Source: Hypomyces perniciosus (Eukaryota; Ascomycota; Sordariomycetes; Hypocreales; Hypocreaceae). Taken from it: 64,000 nucleotides of DNA. The position numbers were made by a program, and so were the translations under genes. Every line of letters starts with the position of its first letter. The first letter of the stretch is position 1. Positions 24,792 to 36,162 of this stretch are shown piece by piece. Location: assembly GCA_008477525.1 (NCBI GenBank), contig SPDT01000001.1, positions 2,852,001-2,916,000 of the forward strand. Direction: 5' to 3'. Below the pieces are notes generated by a model. The model made no database searches and was not told where the DNA came from. It worked only from the letters and a program-made list of their open reading frames with translations.

Positions 24792-26726
24792 ATGTCGAGA
24801 CGGACTTTTGAGGCCGGGCCATCATCCCCAGAATCGCTTACATCCCGATCAGAAGCATCTAGTGATGCACGATCACGACGATCCAAGTCCTCGTCTGGAG
24901 GATCTAGTACCCGAGGCCCTTTCGGCATATCTGTCGCCAGATATCGTGTGGGAGCGCCGCCTTTAGTGCCGCTGCCATTAGCCTTCCATGAAGTAGATCG
25001 CTCAGCGAAAGAATGGGCGGACCAGATGGGACTTATGACAGTAGCTAAGGAGGTGCTGTTGAACCTACAAGTGGCAGAGGAAAAAGACTTCAAGAACGGA
25101 GATGCAACGGTAGAATTTTGCTGCCGTTGCATCTCCGGCAGACCTGAGACTGGCCAGTCAACAATCTTCATTGTTCTAAAGGAGTGGGAGCACGACTCAG
25201 AAGAAAAGTGGCAGACGGTCGCCAGAGGATTAAAGCAGTGGATTGACAACCAACTTGATCTCATTAATGAGGAGCTGATCAACATCACTGTGGAAATCAT
25301 GGCCAGAGATCGCGTCGTTGAGAAGATTATGAGCCCCGTGGAGGACCAGCCGAAACTCAAGAACGATTGGCCGTTGATTCGCACAAGAGTGCGGGAGATC
25401 CTAGACTCCTTCGACTCGACAAAGTCGCTTACCAGCATCATTTCGCTATTCAAGTTTGGACCACTCGGCGAAAGTTACGAAGGGTACATTTACCCCGAAG
25501 GAGATCACCCCATCACCATCTACATCGGCATCGACTACCAATCTCAGGAAACGTCATGGTCACCCGTTCTCTATGCTATCGAGTCATACTTGGAGAAGCT
25601 TCCTCATGAACTTGTAGTTCATATGGAAAACAACATCGTAGTCGGCCTCACCTTCCCTCTCCTTACACCACCATCCAGTCAGTCGACATTGTTGAACCTG
25701 AGGTACAAGGAGAGATATTCCCAACGAGCCAACATGGGGGCAGATATCTGCCCCAGTCACTACCTCACAAGGAGCGACGGTCAGATGCGCTGTGCAGGTA
25801 TAGGAACTCTAGGCTGCTATGTCGAGACCAAAACGAAGGGTTCGTCCACATGGGAGACAATGGGGTTGACAAACTACCATGTCGTCCGTCCCGCCTTTGA
25901 AGGATTCCGTCTGGAGCCTCTGTGCAAAGAGAATTATGGCAAGATGTCGGTCGAGTCCAAGGTTGCAGCACCAGAGGAAAATTCTGCTCTCCGCAAAGCC
26001 GACAAGAGAGGCTTTGGGCCAAACCAAGCTGCCAAGTGCCCAACAATCGAGCACCCATCCCGGGCCAGACACAACAAGATCATCGACTTCATGAAGCGTA
26101 AGATGCCCTCGCATCCCGAATTTGCCATGAAACTCGAATTCTTTGACCAGGATCGCCACATCCTGGGGACCCTTTGGGGCGGCTCTGGTTACTGTCGACG
26201 AACCAGCTCAGATTCCCGGCTTGATTGGGCATTGATCAAGGTTAATCCCGACCGCGTCGGCCGCAACTTGGTGCCCCCTGCTGAGGCCTGGTATGATAAC
26301 GATGTTCAAGATGAACCAGACAAGGACGTATGCGGCAACCTCCTTCGGCCACATCAAGAGGAGGCATCGTTGCGCAACCTGAAATCGGGCGATCGTGTCT
26401 ACAAAGTGGGTGCGACGTCTCACGAGACCCTTGGGAAGTACAACGAGTTTAAGTCGGATATCATGATCGGCGAAGAAAAGTACATGAACTCGAGGAGTTC
26501 AGTGGAGCACACCATCATTGGTGCGAAGCATGATGTCCTATTTGCCACAAATGGAGACTCGGGGTCCGTCGTCTTCGACCCCAAAGGCAGGATTGTCGGG
26601 CTGCTTTTTAGAGGATCGCAGCCACAGCAATCCAGACAGGCGCACACCCTCGTGACGCCCATTGAAGATGTCTTTGCGGACATTAAAGAATTCGCAATGC
26701 TGGAGGATATCCGACTTGCGCAGTAG
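24792..26726 (+). CDS. Trypsin-fold protease-like protein with unknown N-terminal half
   Basis: Single exon, 644 aa. The C-terminal ~310 residues carry a chymotrypsin-like triad in the right order: His363 in GLTNYHVV, Asp478 in RLDWALIKV and Ser590 in NGDSGSVVFD. GDSGS is the usual nucleophile motif, followed by the strand GRIVGLLFRG. There is no signal peptide, so an intracellular role is likely. This differs from the secreted trypsins of fungi. Residues 1-50 are Ser/Arg-rich. Residues 60-300 form a separate conserved-looking region that I do not recognise. It includes an alpha/beta segment around 160-280. Such orphan intracellular serine-protease domains are known in Pezizomycotina, but the substrate is unknown. 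The triad is seen; proteolytic activity is inferred. Confidence 0.7.
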   Translation: MSRRTFEAGPSSPESLTSRSEASSDARSRRSKSSSGGSSTRGPFGISVARYRVGAPPLVPLPLAFHEVDRSAKEWADQMGLMTVAKEVLLNLQVAEEKDFKNGDATVEFCCRCISGRPETGQSTIFIVLKEWEHDSEEKWQTVARGLKQWIDNQLDLINEELINITVEIMARDRVVEKIMSPVEDQPKLKNDWPLIRTRVREILDSFDSTKSLTSIISLFKFGPLGESYEGYIYPEGDHPITIYIGIDYQSQETSWSPVLYAIESYLEKLPHELVVHMENNIVVGLTFPLLTPPSSQSTLLNLRYKERYSQRANMGADICPSHYLTRSDGQMRCAGIGTLGCYVETKTKGSSTWETMGLTNYHVVRPAFEGFRLEPLCKENYGKMSVESKVAAPEENSALRKADKRGFGPNQAAKCPTIEHPSRARHNKIIDFMKRKMPSHPEFAMKLEFFDQDRHILGTLWGGSGYCRRTSSDSRLDWALIKVNPDRVGRNLVPPAEAWYDNDVQDEPDKDVCGNLLRPHQEEASLRNLKSGDRVYKVGATSHETLGKYNEFKSDIMIGEEKYMNSRSSVEHTIIGAKHDVLFATNGDSGSVVFDPKGRIVGLLFRGSQPQQSRQAHTLVTPIEDVFADIKEFAMLEDIRLAQ

Positions 26727-26973
26727 TAATGGGGGGGGGGGTTGAACGGACTCTAGAGAATAAAGAGTGGCTTGGAGACAGAGCAATTGATGATGGCTAT
26801 TCCAAGCAACAGCAGCAACTCCTGGTCACAGCAGCAACTCCGAGTAATATTAGCATAGATCTTGCAGTGTAAACAATTTAGACTGACTTTGACCAATGCA
26901 ATCGTACTGGCAAGTTGGCCCAATAGATGTTACAGAGACGTGCATTTACCTCAACTCACAATCCAGCTACCAC

Positions 26974-28296
26974 CTAAGACCTCTCCCTCCCCTTCACACT
27001 AAACTTATACTTCGCCTTCAGCACATACGGTCCATCCTCCGGCCCAAAAACCTGCTTCTTCTCCCTCATCCACTCCGGGTGGTTAATCCCATCAATCCAA
27101 TCCTCCACCTCCAGCACCACACACCCATACTTGGGAATCGTCCGCGGGAACTCCTCGTCGTCGTTGCTGTTGTCACCATGACGGCCCTGCGTCTTCTTCA
27201 ACGCCATTGTGCCGTTTTGTCCGTTGCAGCTGTATACCTGAAAGGCGTCCTGGTCGCTGAAGATGTCAAGTTGGATGCCTGACCAGGCGGAGGAGAGACG
27301 TGCTACGGGGCCTGATGTCTGCCGGTCATAGGGGACAAGTTGGTCCCTGTTGACGATGTAACATGTATCTATAACCCATCAACGTCAGCCCCCTACCATG
27401 ACGTGAGAGAGAGAGGGAGGGGGGAGAATAGGGGCGAGGAGTACCATAGCCAGTGCAGTTCTTCCCGCAGTTATCCTTAATCCCACGCTGTCCAAACCCA
27501 TCCCCAATCTTCTTCGGCTTACTCCAGAAATCATTCGCCTCCCCTTTCCTATTCGCCAAAATCTCCCCCGTCGGGATCAAAAACCCATCCACATCCACCC
27601 TCTGCCCACTATACGGCAGCCAAAGCGTATGATCCAGCGCCGTCTGCGTCTCATTGTTCGAAAAGCCATCCAGGTTCCAGTACGTATGGCTGCTCAGCAT
27701 CACAGGCGTCTTCCTCGTCGTCGCCAGGGCCACCATCTCAATGTCCCACTGCATGTCCCGCAGCGTGTACGTAATATGCGACACCACCTCCCCCGGAAAG
27801 CCTTCTTTGCTGTCTGGATCGACGATGGAAAAGGTGATGCTCGATTCCGTGTGTGCTGAGACGCTGTAGTTGCGCCAGTCCCAACCATCCGGTCCTCCGT
27901 GGAGGGTATTCGTCCCATTAGGCGCATTGTTAGTTGGATTCTCGTGGGCAGGACGTGATACGTCGTCCCATCGAGCTGAAAAGTGCTGTTCTTGATGCGA
28001 TTTGCGTACCGCCCAGGAACGCCGCCCAGGTGAGGATGTTGCTTGTCGATGCTGTAGTACGAGGCGTTGTCAAAGCCAGCGACTAGATCACGCCGGATGC
28101 CATATTGGTCGTTAATGAAGAGATTGGAGATTGATGCGCCGTAGGGGACGAAAGCAGCTTCGATGCCTTTACCGTGGATCCAGTATTTACCGTCTTTGTC
28201 TGGACCTTTGGTGGGAGTGCTGGGGGTAGCGTTTGTTACCCAGAGCCATGCTGTTGTCGCAGTCAGGACGGTGAGAGAATGGGTTGTCAGCTTCAT
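26974..28296 (-). CDS. Secreted aldose 1-epimerase, with apparent frameshift
   Basis: Galactose mutarotase family; interconverts alpha and beta anomers of aldoses. The N-terminus starting at 28296 has a signal peptide (hydrophobic LTVLTATTAWLWV), so the protein is probably secreted. Conserved blocks are PYGASISNLF, GGVPGRYANRI, NTLHGGPDGWDWRNYS (with the catalytic-domain His), SSHTYWNLDGF and the C-terminal VVLEVEDWIDGINHPEW. The exon 27445-about 27943 joins 26974-27368 through a good intron. However, the first block (about 27943-28296) ends in YHVLPT in one frame and the next begins ENPTNNAPNG in another, near 27943. No usable intron separates them, because the only GT..AG span would remove the conserved YANRI segment. 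This looks like a small deletion or a sequencing error. Confidence 0.75.
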
Positions 28297-29376
28297 GATT
28301 TTTAACACACACACACACTCTCTCTATCTCTCTCATACAAACCAGAAGTGACAGCTAAAAGATCTAAACAATCCTAATGACAAAATCCGGGGGATACAAG
28401 TCAGATAATAAGAAATGGAGGTGAGACACAAGCCATGGTGGGAGGTGACAATAGGCAACACAAAACCAACAACAACTGTGTGCGCACTCCCATTTAATTC
28501 AATTCCACCCTCCAGAATCTCTCCTTCTCAGTATCATTATCCCTTTTGCTTCCCTGTTCCGATCCGCACAATGGGCACATGGCATCTCTCATCCATAACA
28601 GGCAAAACCGATGATGATCCAGCGCGACAAACTGAGGGGAAGAAGCTACGCTACAAAAAGGCCCTTTGGTTAATGACCGTTCAAAAGATCCCACTCCACA
28701 AATGGCCGGTGAAGGAATCACACTGCTTCAGCCACCAGTGCGACGTTGGAGTGAGGAGTTGATCGCAAGATGTTGCACAGATCAACGCGTTAGTGCTATG
28801 ATGTCACCAGACAAACCGTGACCACCAATGACTTCCTCCAAGTGTGATTTAAATTCGGACCTATGGTACTAATACCATACACGCAACATCCCTAGCTAAA
28901 TGTAACGAAAAAAATAGTTGCCCTTTGAATATTGATATCTTCAGACATATAATTCGTAGAGTTCTATAATACTATTTCCAGTAGTACTTGTACAGACTTG
29001 TCCTCCCCTCCTATTGGTCATGCGATCGCGGGGTTTAGTCCGGATGCTGTGGGGCCACTGGTACGTACCTCCGGCCACTCCAACCACTTGGATATGAAGC
29101 AGTATTAATACTACCGCCTCAATACCACAACCAGGTTAGAACAACATCCACGTTGCAATGCCTCTCACGTGGAATTCAATGGCATTCACTCAGCTTCCTA
29201 TGTTCATGCTCTGGCTCCTCCATAGTAATATCAAGCTGTCCACCCTCCCTCAAAACAATAAAAACCAGGAAAACGACCCCCGAGTCCCGTTGACTTACAG
29301 GACTGATACACGACATTCTGTCCCACCGACTAAGTGAAACGTACATCTATACTGCCCCCTGGACCCATCCCCCTCC
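28297..29376. other. Spacer, epimerase promoter / VMA2 3' side
   Basis: About 1.1 kb. Next to the epimerase start there is a (CA)n/(CT)n run (28303-28340) in its 5' leader. The rest is moderately A/T-rich. It contains the epimerase promoter and the VMA2 3' UTR. No gene was recognised. Confidence 0.5.
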
Positions 29377-31300
29377 TCATGCGTCAATCAAGTTCTCCTC
29401 GGCTTGCTGCTGGTCGTGCGCCGCTACCTCCGCCCGTGCCTTGCCCTTCCCCTTGGTATCCTTCTGCGCTCTTTGGTAGAACTCGTTGAGAACCTTGGCA
29501 GGAATACGGTTGAGCAGATCCTTGGGGTAAATACGGAGCAGGCTCCACGCCAGATCCAGCGACTCGAAAATGGATCGGGACTCATACGCTCCCTGGCTGA
29601 TGAACTGACGCTCAAACTTTTCCAGGAACTCAAGCGAGAGCTTGTCCTCGGGAGACAGAGCCTCCTCACCAACGACAGCCTTCATAGCCGCAGCATCACG
29701 ACCAATGGCGTACTTGGCGTACAACTGGTTGGATACATCACCGTGATCCTTGCGTGTCATGCCCTCACCAATGGCAGACTTCATCAGACGTGACAGTGAC
29801 GGCAGCACATTGATCGGCGGGTAAATACCACGGTTGTACATGGGTCGGTCGACGAAGATCTGACCCTCCGTAATGTATCCAGTCAAGTCAGGGATAGGGT
29901 GCGTAATATCGTCGTTGGGCATAGTCAGGATGGGAATCTGCGTAATGGAGCCATTTCGTCCCGTGACACGGCCAGCTCGTTCATAGATGGTGGACAAATC
30001 AGTGTACATGTAACCAGGGAAACCACGACGACCAGGCACTTCTTCTCGAGCGGCTGAGACTTCACGCAGAGCATCGCAGTAGGCCGACAAGTCGGTCAAG
30101 ATGACCAAAACGTGCTTCTCCAGCTGGTAGGCGTAGTACTCAGCGGTCGTCAGGGCAAGACGGGGGGTAATGATACGCTCGATACTGTCATGTATCGTCA
30201 GCAACAAGCTCCCTCACACTTCAACTCAATCAAGGGCAGCTCTGCGCCCGTATGTAACACTTACGTAGGATCGTTCGCAAGGTTGAGGAAAAGAGTCGTG
30301 CGCTCCAAACTGCCGTTCTCCTCGAAATCGCGGGTGAAGAATCGCGCAGTCTCCAAGTTGACACCCATGGCACCAAAGACAATGGAGAAGTTCTCCTCGT
30401 GGCCATCATGAACTCCCTTGTTGGTGATGCCGTGCTTCTTGACCAAGCCAGCCTGTCGGCAGATCTGGGCAGCGATTTCGTTATGAGGTAGACCGGAAGC
30501 GGAGAAGATGGGAATCTTCTGTCCTCGCGCAATCGAGTTCATCGTATCAATGGCAGAGATACCGGTCGAGATCATTTCCTCGGGATATTCCTACCACTTG
30601 TTAGCTAACACGACCCTCCATCCAATTGGGAACGACGATCCGGCGTACACGAGAGAAGGGGTTGATAGGACTGCCGTTGATGTCAAGGTAATCCTCGGCC
30701 AACACCTTGGGACCTTTGTCGATAGCTCGTCCAGATCCGTCAAAGATACGGCCAAGCATGTCCTCGGAGACACCAAGCTTCAAGCTCTGACCGGTGAACT
30801 TGACCTTCGTCTATATAATATCTTAGCCATTGCTCCTCAAATCGCACATCACTCTGCCCGCATACCTTCTTGACATCGATGCCGGGGGTGCCCTCAAAGA
30901 CCTGAACAACCGCTCGATCACCTGCTCGCCGTAGTCAGCTCAATCCATCCCTTCACACAGAAATAAACAACCAGCACACGCCGCAGCGGAACCATTCACC
31001 CACCTCGAGCCTCCAGGACCTGGCCAGACCTCTCCGTTCCATCGGGGAGTGTAAGCGTCACAATCTCATTGTATCGCGGGAATTTAACCTGTCACACTCC
31101 TCCATCAGCATCACACTCCCGCACAATGTGTCCAATGGATCCAAGTTTCCCCCCATTCCCATTTCTCTCGCCATCACAAAGAAAAACTACAATGTCCCTA
31201 CATTCTCGAGGATGACCAGCGGGCCGTTGACACCGCTAACAGTGTTGTACTGCAGTTGCGGCACAACAGAATAGGATGACGACTGGCGCGGGTCCGCCAT
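29377..31300 (-). CDS. VMA2: V-type proton ATPase subunit B
   Basis: Six exons: 31202-31300, 31004-31088, 30866-30921, 30649-30810, 30265-30590, 29377-30184 (511 aa, the usual length). Subunit B forms the non-catalytic half of the A3B3 head of the vacuolar ATPase V1 sector, which hydrolyses ATP to acidify vacuoles and endosomes. Typical blocks are [74 protein letters not shown] and [21 protein letters not shown]. The last is the conserved interface motif with subunit A. The C-terminus is Lys/Glu/Gln-rich, as in other filamentous fungi. All five junctions preserve frame. Confidence 0.97.
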
Positions 31301-32015
31301 GGTTGCTACTGCTGCCGGCGGACAGACGGGACGAACGGACGGAGGCGGAGGGAGTCGTTGGATCGGATGCTTTGGCTTCGGAGAAAGCAGCGGCGAAATC
31401 GGTGGAGTGCTGATGGGCAAGGACAATTGTGCCTCGCAAGCAAAGCTGGGGTGGGAGGGACGAAACGAGGTTGGAGAGGTTGAGATACCTTAGCTTGCTT
31501 GGCTTGGGTGGAGCCGCCCTGGTCTTGCGCCAACCACCTAGACGACCCACGTTTGGAGGTACCGTGAGGGAGGTATCTCAGGGAGGGCAGATTCCGACAG
31601 AGCTCCGGGAGCCAGAACCAGAAAGCAAAGCTGTGACATCACATGACTGCAATCGTATATACATACCGTCCAAGTACCTCACTAACACATCCCAATGCAG
31701 GATTATTCACAACACTACTTCGTACGGAATACCAATACCAATCAATCAATATCTGGTAATAATAGATACGAGACAATAGGATATGCAATGGCAAATTCGG
31801 TCATGTTTTCCTATACACCAATTGCTCAAATCAACATTCATAGATAACAACTTCTGTTGGCTTCTTTCCATTTACAGATTTGCCTTTTGACATTAAAAAC
31901 TGAAGAGGCTCGCAACCCTAATAAAGAAAATACACCCCCGTCCAGGGGATGGGAGCAGGATTAGGTGGTACTGACTTGGCAGTCCACGCCTTAAATAATC
32001 ATGACTCCAAACAGC
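31301..32015. other. Spacer, VMA2 promoter / alpha-tubulin 3' side
   Basis: About 700 bases. It contains the VMA2 promoter and 5' leader and the tubulin 3' UTR. One TACTTCGTA word is at 31716-31724. Short reading frames here lack any recognisable sequence. Confidence 0.5.
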
Positions 32016-33772
32016 TTAGTACTCAGCCTCCAACTCCTCGTTGTCGAGAGAGTCGGCAGCAACCTCCTCGTAATCGCGCTCCAGAGCAGCGAGATCCTCA
32101 CGAGCCTCGGAGAACTCACCCTCCTCCATACCCTCACCAACGTACCAGTGCACGAAAGCGCGCTTGGAGTGCATGAGATCGAACTTGAGCGACAGGGAGG
32201 ACCAGGCCTCAGCAATGGCGGTGGTGTTGGACAACATGCAGCTGTTTAAATGTTAGATGACATGACTTAAAGTTGAACTTGGTAAGGACACTTACACAGC
32301 GCGGTTGACCTTGGCGAGGTCACCGTTGGGCACGTTCTCAGGAGCCTGGTAGCAGATACCAAGCTTGAAGCCAGTAGGGCACCAGTCGACGAACTGAATA
32401 GTGCGCTTGGTCTTGAGGGTGGCAACGGCGTTGTGGGCGTCGTTGGGAACGACATCACCACGGTACAGCAAGCAGGTAGCCATGTACTTGCCATTGCGGG
32501 GGTCGCACTTGACCATCTGGTTGTTAGGCTCGAAGCAGGACATGGTCATCTCCTGAACAGAGTTGGCCTCGTGGGCAGCCTTGGCGGCCGAGATGACGGG
32601 CGCATAGGCAACCAGAGGGAAGTGGATACGGGGGTAAGGGACCAGGTTAGTCTGGAACTCGTTGAGATCAACGTTGAGAGAGCCATCGAAACGCAGCGAA
32701 GCGGTAATGGAAGAAACGACTGGAAATTTGGTCAGTACCCAGCCTCACGTCTAAACGGCCTTCCAAAAATCAACTTACCCTGAGCAATCAGTCGGTTCAG
32801 GTTCTCGTAGTTGGGACGCTCAAGACCCAGGTTGCGACGGCAGATGTCGTAGATGGCCTCGTTGTCCACCATGAAGGAGCAGTCGGAGTGCTCCAGAGTG
32901 GTGTGGGTGGTGAGGATGGAGTTGTAGGGCTCGACAACGGAGGTGGCGGTCTGAGGAGCGGGATAGACGCAGAACTCCAGCTTGCTCTTCTTTCCATAAT
33001 CAACAGACAGGCGCTCCATCAGGAGGGCACCGAAACCAGAGCCGGTACCACCACCGAAGGAGTGGAAGACCAGGAAGCCCTGAAGACCAACGCAGTTGTC
33101 GGCAACGCGTCGGATCTTGTCAAGAACTCCCTCAATCAGCTCCTTGCCGACGGTGTAGTGACCACGAGCGTAGTTGTTGGAAGCATCCTCCTTGCCGGTG
33201 ATCATCATCTCCGGGTGGAAGAGATTTCGGTAAGGGCCGGTGCGGACTTCGTCGACGACATTGGGCTCAAGATCGCAGTAGATGGCACGAGGAACGTACT
33301 TGCCCTGGCCTATACGGAAGTGACTGTTAGTTAGGGGGTTTGAAATTTAGAGTGACAAACAATCGCCGTACCAGTCTCTGAGAAGAAGGTGCTGAAGCCC
33401 TGATCGGGGTCCTGAGCCTTGCGCTCCTCGGTGAGGTAACCATCGGGCTATGAGAACATCATGGTTAGCTTTGGGTGGTCGTCATGGTGGTTGTTGTAGT
33501 GTAGTACCTGAATACCGTGCTCGAGGCAGTAAAGCTACGGAGAAATGTTAGTTGCCACCACCATCATGATTCTTGGACAAGCTCAACAAACCTCCCAGCA
33601 GGAATTGGCGATCTGGCAACCAGCCTGGCCGACTACATTCACACAGAGTTAGCATCACCATCACCACCAGCATTGGGCCTCCACGATGCGGTGAAGGAAC
33701 GCGCTCTTGGTGGGGAGGGGCCTAAAAAGGGGCAGGCTTCCACGTACCGTTGATGCTAATGACCTCACGCAT
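32016..33772 (-). CDS. Alpha-tubulin
   Basis: Seven exons: 33748-33772, 33592-33632, 33508-33534, 33372-33447, 32779-33309, 32296-32719, 32016-32241 (449 aa). It is the alpha, not beta, isotype. The start [20 protein letters not shown], the GTP-binding loop GGGTGSG at 142-148, the [18 protein letters not shown] stretch and the [20 protein letters not shown] block are alpha-specific. The catalytic glutamate that acts on beta-tubulin's GTP is in [10 protein letters not shown]. The C-terminus ends ELEAEY, so the terminal tyrosine is present. The intron-rich 5' end with three exons of 25-41 bases is typical of fungal tubulin genes. Confidence 0.97.
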
Positions 33773-34923
33773 GGTGAACGCTTTGCGGACGATTCAAGAC
33801 GATAATGGAGAGTGAAAAGGCAGGAAGGAGCTCAGGTAGCTAGACAGAGCCGTGGAAACAACAGAGGTTGAAAAGGTGAAGCCCGGGAAAAAAAGGCTTT
33901 TATTACGGGATGCGGATGGAAAAAAGGTGGTGAAGGTTTGCAGGACGGGAGAAGTTGCTCTGGTCCGGATCGACTGGGGGGAAACGAAGAAAATAGCAGG
34001 TGGGGGGAAATTTGGTTGGACGGGCCAGCAGGGGGGGGAGAGGAGCAATGCGTTGCCATCTGGGGATTTGTTGATTTTGCCAGGCGTGGCTCGAATGGGT
34101 AAGCGCGTGCTGCGAGTCTCCCCCTGTCGCCTCACCGCTCGACAGGGCAGGGTGACCGCAAATTATTATTGCCGAGATAAATGACTTGGGCTGACTAACA
34201 GCTGTACGGGACCATTGCAGCGCCTGACAGACGGTGTGGCAGGTAGTTGCTGCTAACGGGCCGTAAGGGGGACCATTCACGGGGTGCCTAAAAAGCAAAC
34301 CTAACCTAACGATGCGATGGCATTGGGATCACGGTTAGGCAAACGGCATTCAGTGTACGAGTACGGAGTACTACCTAGTACTATTACTATTACTACATGC
34401 TACTACCTAGTACTACTACTATTACTAGTACTACTGCTGCTCATAGTATCATAAGGTGTAAATTACTAGGCAGTACGAAGTACTTCGTAGCTCCAACGTC
34501 TACTAAAGCACACGGATAGGCACCTAAGATGCCCATCGTACCCGACATGTATCGCCGTTCAGGCAAATGCAAGCCTCCGTCCCAAAACCCAAACACGCAG
34601 CGGTCCCAGCCTTTCGGCAGCTTCCCCGACCGCTGGTTCATTCCCCCCTATCAGGCACCACAGTCGGGGCCCAATTAGTGGTTCACCACCCCTAAGTCCC
34701 CTAAATGACAGGCTAGGCTTCTCCTAATTAGCCACTATGCCCAGCCGACGACCCATGCCCGATTGAGCCTCACCCAACCCGCCAACCGCACATCATCATT
34801 CAGGGTGCTCATCGTTCCCACACCGTATCTTATACTACTACGGAGTACTTCGTACTACTGCTCGTATCATCACCACCAACCTCGCCGCCTCCAAAAGCAA
34901 CAATAGACAAACTGACAATTACC
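33773..34923. other. Divergent spacer, alpha-tubulin / Pga1-like gene
   Basis: About 1.15 kb with both promoters. The tubulin side has poly-purine runs. At 34362-34500 and 34835-34860 there are clustered TACGGAGTA / TACGAAGTA words and TACTACTA trinucleotide runs. These include two imperfect ~34-base direct copies beginning ACTACCTAGTACTA at about 34370 and 34404. No gene was recognised. Confidence 0.6.
34362..34489. repeat. TAC/TAG microsatellite-like block with 9-base words
   Basis: A low-complexity block of TACTA/TAGTA units flanked by TACGGAGTA (34362) and by TACGAAGTA overlapping TACTTCGTA (34474-34489). The overlapping pair forms a perfect inverted repeat. Confidence 0.75.
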
Positions 34924-35819
34924 ATGAGGCTCATTCGTCATCCGCATAGCAACTCCTGCCTCGGAAGCCTGCTTCTACCTCTCCTCGCCACCGCATCCGT
35001 CGTCCTAGCCAACACCGAAAAGGTCATCTTCACGGCCCCAGCCCCTGGCCCCATCATCCCCCTGGCCACCACCACCTCAGACCTGAACCTCCTCAATGTC
35101 CTCGGCCCAGAGACCAAATGGGCCGTCCGCACGAACCTGAGCCGTGTCTTTCCCTCGTCCTCCACCGCTGCCTACCAGCGGGGACTGCCGGCTTGGCTGC
35201 TGCTCGACAACCTCACCGAAGGTCAGAGATATGAGTTGCGAGTATGCTGGTCCGCCCTTGTAAGTGTATCCAATCCCTTGTTATCCATAAAAACCAATAC
35301 ATACGCACACGTACATAAAATAAGACAAAACATAAACTTGTTCGGATAAGCTCACGTATTCATCCAAAAAAGGAACCAACTAGCTTCACACTAGACATCT
35401 ATCCACCAGACACAGTCCTACAAACGCCAGAGCTTCTCCAGTCTCTAAGCGAATATGTCTCCTCCCTCCAGGCAAATCCTCCCGCTATCAATCAAACGTC
35501 ATCATCATCATCACCACCATCACCATCAAACAAAAACGGACAAAGGCCCTCCTCTGTCCTGCTCCTACGGATACTCGCTGCTGCAGATTACTTCTCCGAT
35601 AACCAATCTCTCATGAAAAACCCCCCTCCTGTCCTAGTCGATCTCATCCTAGATCCTTACTTGTACAACATCTTACCCTATTCCCTTTTGCCAACCGGGG
35701 GCTACATCATCGCCATCAGTATCGTCGCATGGTTTGTGGCACAATACTGCGCCCGCAGTCTGGTTTCTATCGCCAACACTGGCAATGATGCTAGTGACCA
35801 GAGGAAGAAGAAGAACTAG
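34924..35819 (+). CDS. ER membrane protein, Pga1-like (GPI-mannosyltransferase II co-factor)
   Basis: Two exons, 34924-35259 and 35373-35819 (260 aa). The architecture is clear. There is an N-terminal signal peptide (LLLPLLATASVVLA), a luminal domain of about 180 residues, a C-terminal transmembrane helix (GYIIAISIVAWFVAQYCA) and a short basic tail ending RKKKN, which resembles a KKxx-type ER-retrieval signal. The luminal part contains RGLPAWLLLDNLTEGQRYEL and a following Asp/Tyr/Pro stretch. This matches my memory of fungal Pga1, the partner of Gpi18 that adds the second mannose of GPI anchors. Topology is read from sequence; the Pga1 identity is a moderate inference. The start at 34924 is the first ATG before the signal peptide. 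Confidence 0.6.
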
Positions 35820-36162
35820 AAAATGTAGTTTGAGACGCTTTCTTGATAGTAATTTCTTTTTACTCATCCTTCTTTCCATCTCTTCTTCATATGCTCGCTT
35901 TCAACCTTTAGTAGCCGTCCATAGTTGGCATGAATGTCCGTCAATACGCTCTACTACTATCTACATCAAATCACTCCCAATACACTCGGCGCGTCATTAA
36001 TAATCCATCATCATTCATCGACCGCGTCACGTCACCACACACACCACAGTATCATCCCTGGTCAACACACGCACGATGCTGATCAGCACCGCAACAACCT
36101 TGAATCCTGCTAGAAGCCACAAGAGATATAACCGCCCCAGATACTTCAATCAGAGACACCAA
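35820..36162. other. Convergent 3' spacer
   Basis: About 340 bases between converging genes; nothing beyond presumed 3' UTRs was seen. Confidence 0.5.

Noticed and set aside
32016..33772. Beta-tubulin as identity
   Set aside because: Alpha-specific blocks ([30 protein letters not shown], terminal Tyr) and the catalytic Glu mark alpha-tubulin.
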